In this document: positions 60,235 through 64,000 of the stretch, piece by piece
Layout: each line of letters opens with the position of its first letter
Numbering within the stretch: the stretch's first letter is position 1
Assembly (NCBI GenBank): GCA_963969395.1
Contig: OZ017798.1
Span: forward strand, 3,782,001 to 3,846,000
Direction: 5' to 3'
DNA: 64,000 nt
From: Pseudoscleropodium purum
Lineage: Eukaryota > Streptophyta > Bryopsida > Hypnales > Brachytheciaceae
The notes under the pieces: model-generated
What the model saw: only the letters and a program-made list of their open reading frames with translations
What the model was told of the DNA's origin: nothing
The model's database searches: none
Program-made: the position numbers and the translations under genes

Positions 60235-61225
60235 CCCCTAAAAGTCCAAAAAAAATCCAAAATTGCCATTTCTAATACAACTACCAAATTTCTTTTGAAA
60301 ACTTTCTTGGACACATGTAACCACAAGATCTCGTAGTACATTGGTCTGAAAAGATGTGGAAAATTTTTCAAAAGTTTACAATGTACGTATTGTAAGATAT
60401 TAGTGTTTGAATTGGTAAAAAAAATTTGGCCTTATGAAATTCCGGGCAACTATGCTTCTCGTTTCTCAAAATCACATTTGAATAAAAACATGTTCAAAAT
60501 GGTGGTTCTTCTTTGAATTCATTCTTCAAGACAAGTTGGCTACATGTTTGGAAAAATTCAAATCATTTGGAATTGTACAACATATAGAAAAAAGTATAGT
60601 AAGTAGAAAAAAGTAAAATATGATTCAAAATACCAAATTGTTAAGTTGTTTGTTATGGGATTGAAAAATGTCAATCTCAATAGTTGTAATGTTGTAATAA
60701 ACAATCTACACCTAGTTGCTATTTTTTTTTTTTTTTCAAAAATATTGAAAATTGAGCTAAATAAAGAACTTTTCATAATTTTTATCTCATTAATCAAAAT
60801 GGAATGATTCAAAATTTTCCATGCATATATAAATCTAAAAAAAAATTTCAAAGTTTTATTTAAAAAAAATGATTTTTAAAGAAATTTTTTAGTAGCCCAA
60901 TGTTGCTTGCAATTCATTAAAAATTACATATCATACAATAACTCTTTAACCACATGTATGTAAATCTAAAAAAAAAATTCAAATTTTTATTTTAAAAAAA
61001 AAGTGATTTTTAAAGAATTTTTTTGAGCTGCCCATTGTTGCCTACAATTCATTGAAAATTACATATCATACAATAACTTTTTAACCATGTAGCCAAAAGT
61101 TATGAAAACTATTGATCCTTAAAACTACTCGTTGGACACATGTTGTATGAAAATTTCAAAGATAAAAAATAAAAATTCCATTCATAGTGAACTACCCAAA
61201 ATTGGTAAGTTGCCAAAAAATGTTG
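60231..61225. mobile_element. TTAACCCC-family element, right member of a tandem pair
   Basis: It starts TAACCCCTAAAAGTCC immediately after the left member and follows the interior of 7003-7932 throughout. The right terminus has decayed (CCTCTAGGGATT). It contains an internal tandem duplication at 60821-61086 that makes it longer than its relatives. Confidence 0.6.
60821..61086. repeat. Internal 133-bp tandem duplication
   Basis: Two units starting ATGCATATATAAATC (60821) and ATGTATGTAAATC (60954) both run to TACATATCATACAATAAC and TTTAACCA. They lie within the right element of the tandem pair and are absent from the copy at 7003-7932. Confidence 0.8.
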
Positions 61226-62579
61226 TTCAATCCTCTAGGGATTATGTTTGGTTATGAAGTCCTAATTGCTACTTACTACTTCTTTGGTAGGAGCTGAATA
61301 TGCAACAATGATCCAAATACTCATAAGGAATATATATAGAATTTTGAGAAGAGCAAAATTTCAAATAATTAAATCCCCTAGTGAATGGCAAGTTGAATTC
61401 CCATTATATTTCACCTGAACTACCTCATCCATCCTCTTCCGCTACTACTTCTAGAAATTGCGCCTCAATGCATTTTGGAAAAAACCAACTACTGCTATCA
61501 TAGCCTGCACCAAAATTATGCACTGAAAAGAGGTTGCTTATTTTTATTTCTCCAATTCTTCCCTCCCTCAACTTGGAAATTTGACAGCAGTCGATTTTTT
61601 AAAAATCCTCCTTTCAAATGCCATTGATCTTGAATACAAATACAATATGCATAGGAATATAGATACATGTTACAAGATATAGATACGAGTAAGAGATACA
61701 AGATATATCCCATATCAATTGCCAATTCCACCACACTTGGAAATTAGGGAGGGGTGGGAGGGTAAAATTTAAAAAAAAAATTTCAAATGAAATTGGGGGA
61801 AGGGAGGGGGATAAATGAAATTTAATTGAAAACAAAATTGGAGTTTTAGGTGCATAGTATTACTATGCACTCAAAAAAGGCACTTACTGCAATGTTAATT
61901 TTATTTGTTATTTTAGTTTTAAATATTTTTAAGTTAAATTTACTAAAATCACTTTTATAAAAAGTTTAACCAATTATGTTTTTGACCTTCCTAACAAAAG
62001 TTATGGATGAAGTTTGATCGCTAATCAATATTCTAAACTTTATCTACTAAATTTTTTTGCTTTAACTTCTTTATTTAACTTTTACTTCTAATGTAGATAC
62101 TAAGATTTTTTTGGACGATATTTCTGATTTTTCATTCATTTTTCCTATGATTTTTAATCCAAACATAACTTTTGGAGTTCTTGTCTATTTTTCATGTTTA
62201 ATATTTTTTTGAAAAGCTATTAAAATTCCTAACTATTTTAAAGTTTGAATTTGTTTTTTTGGAATTTCTAATGGTTTAACTTTAATAGCTAAGTTTTAAT
62301 CAACCCTTCTAATTCAAATTTATTGTTTTTAGGAAATGACGCATATGGGAAAAAAGAAATGAAAGACTTCCCTCAAATTCCATCAATCCATCAATCTGAT
62401 TGTTCCATTTCACTACACCATGATTATGATTGAATGTCTCAAAAATCAAATTCTTTTTTATAATTATTTGATTGCAGGTTGAGCAATTAATTCAAAGTAG
62501 TGATAATTTTTTTTAATTTAAAATTAAATTTTTTTCTTTGTTGCCCAAAATTTTCAGGTAGTAAAGAATTCTTTTTATA
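61226..62579. other. AT-rich gene-free DNA
   Basis: Opposite-strand chance frames at 61516-61835 have no motif. Nothing is recognised. Confidence 0.3.
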
Positions 62580-62684
62580 CTGCCCATATAGTCCAAGCAA
62601 TCCAAGCCTTCAACCCTATATCAACCATAGGGTTTGAACTCAAGACCTTGCGGTCTTAAGTCCAAGGCTTTAGCCATTACACTA
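62580..62684 (-). mobile_element. tRNA-headed SINE-like module (second copy)
   Basis: On the minus strand, TAGTGTAATGG (62674-62684) fits the A-box consensus fully. About 32 bases on, GAGTTCAAACCC (62630-62641) is a good B box. The sequence after it (GCTTGGATTGCTTGG) resembles the body of the copy near 11350 (GTGGATTGCCTAGGTGCTTG). It is not a tRNA gene because no acceptor stem can form. Confidence 0.5.
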
Positions 62685-62746
62685 ACATTACAATTACATG
62701 TGCAGTACCAATAAAAATATTTTACTTATTTAAACTCAATAGATCT

Positions 62747-63076
62747 TAGCAACCATTTTGGCATAGTAAAAAAACTTTTTTCAAAAACAATTTAACTAAG
62801 AAAAGTTGGAGAATCAAGCTAACTTTCATCTACAAAAATCAATTTGTGATTTTGAGTCTTTAATCAAAGTTATGAACAAAATTCAGACGCAATGTTTGAA
62901 AATGTCAAAAAAAATGTTTTTTCAGTACCCTTCTCTGAACTTTGTTTATAACTTTTGATTTGAGATTTAAAATCATAAAAGAATTTCTTGAAATGAAAGT
63001 TAATTTGATTTTCTAACTTTTTTTAGTTCAAAGTGTTTTGAAAAAAATTATTCTACTATGCAAAAATGGCCACTAA
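62747..63076. repeat. Foldback module FB3 (~330 bp imperfect palindrome)
   Basis: The left arm begins TAGCAACCATTTTGGCATAG and the right arm ends CTATGCAAAAATGGCCACTA. Inner arms contain AACAAAATTCAGA and TCTGAACTTTGTT. It is the same family as FB1 and FB2, and like FB1 it sits just right of a tRNA-headed module and is followed by AATTGTGAATA. Confidence 0.75.
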
Positions 63077-64000
63077 AGTTTCCTATGTTTAAAAAACATT
63101 GAATTGTGAATATATATTGTTTTTTTCTTTCCTACATAGAATTTCATTAATGATATTTTAAATGTTGTTCCAAATGAGGAAAATTTGTTTCCAACACTTT
63201 TAAGTCAAAATTGTATATTTTTATGCCTTTCAACTTTGGAGAATGTGTGAACAATCTTGTTCAAAGTATGAGTAAAAAATTAATTTTCAAACCAATTGGA
63301 TGATTTGTCATGGATATCCAAAATTGCCCCGACTTAAAAATTAAGACCTTTTGAGACATGACTTTTTAATTGTAGCTTGGAATGGTATAAAATTTTCTAC
63401 ATATAGACCTAGTAGTGAAACACACCTTTCATAAAAATTTCACAAGAATTGTATTCAACAAACATTGCACCAAAAAGGATCTGCCGTAAAATAGAAAATG
63501 GTTTGAAATCATGCCTTAAGGTTTTAACCTCTAAAAGTCCAAGGAGTTTGGACAAAACACAAATATGTTATAAAATATAAGTTCTAGAATTTTTTTGAAG
63601 TGTGCATCAATGAAAATAATGTGAAGCACAAAAGTAAAAAGTATTCATATAGTCAAAATTATAAAATTATTTTCAGATTCTCTTCAAATGAATTTTGAAA
63701 ATATAACTCCAAAAATTCACCAAAAATACAATATTTCTTTAGCATTTGAGATTTTTTGATTGGTCAAAATTGTGGTCTCTATTGATTTGTGACAAAATGT
63801 GTAAGATTTAATAATGGAAACACCAAGACTTTTCCCAAATAGTGAGATTTTTAACATTATGCAAATTTTGAATAATTTGTGTTATTCTCTTTTAATTTTT
63901 ATTTGATCGCAACAATCTTAGTATTCATTCTAAAGAAAGAAAGAAAAGCCAATCTTTTTAAACAAAAAAGAAAAAAAAAATTTCTGCCCCAAAATGCTAC
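63077..64000. other. AT-rich right edge
   Basis: No gene is recognised. TTTTAACCTCTAAAAGTCCA at about 63523 looks like an eroded TTAACCCC-family left end, whose element would run off the window. Confidence 0.35.

Overview
The window looks like nuclear DNA of a seed plant with a large, repeat-swollen genome. A gymnosperm such as a conifer is my best guess, but that is inference. The reasons are two clearly plant-type genes in 64 kb, long AT-rich gene-free stretches, decayed LINE and hAT relics, and many old non-autonomous DNA elements nested in one another. There are no operons, Shine-Dalgarno sites or prophage-like blocks.

Only two intact protein genes are well supported. One is an intronless SNW/SKIP gene on the minus strand (24496-26313), a spliceosome and transcription co-regulator. 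The other is an intronless four-EF-hand calmodulin-like gene on the plus strand (32146-32763). Both are much richer in G+C than their surroundings. Nothing suggests they are co-regulated. Segments of ordinary composition at 31.44-31.69, 36.4-37.8 and 39.1-41.6 kb contain exon-like reading frames that I do not recognise.

Layout: 0.3-4.1 kb is a broken hAT-type transposase gene (plus strand) carrying a ~100-105 bp degenerate tandem array. 4.7-8.0 kb is AT-rich DNA with two members of an element family whose ends read TTAACCCCTAAA. 8.4-17.8 kb is a decayed L1-type LINE on the minus strand (ORF1 with a zinc knuckle; ORF2 with endonuclease, reverse transcriptase and zf-RVT). Its reverse transcriptase is split by a 2.4 kb CACTA-type element with an exact AAA target duplication. 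17.8-24 kb is AT-rich with a short LINE tail bounded by a perfect 16-bp target duplication. 24-27 kb is the SKIP locus. 27-31 kb holds more TTAACCCC elements. 31.4-33 kb is the calmodulin-like locus. 36.4-41.6 kb is unrecognised low-copy-looking DNA split by an interleaved inverted repeat. 41.9-63 kb is almost wholly repeats: CACTA-like pieces, hairpin elements, tandem arrays, a tandem pair of TTAACCCC elements, a RING-like pseudogene and a further tRNA-headed foldback repeat.

I found no convincing new multi-gene system. The most interesting material is the repeat biology: the TTAACCCC family, the foldback modules with tRNA-like heads inside a CACTA element, and the A-B-A'-B' interleaved inverted repeat. 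All alignments were done by eye, so identities and outer edges are approximate unless stated as exact.
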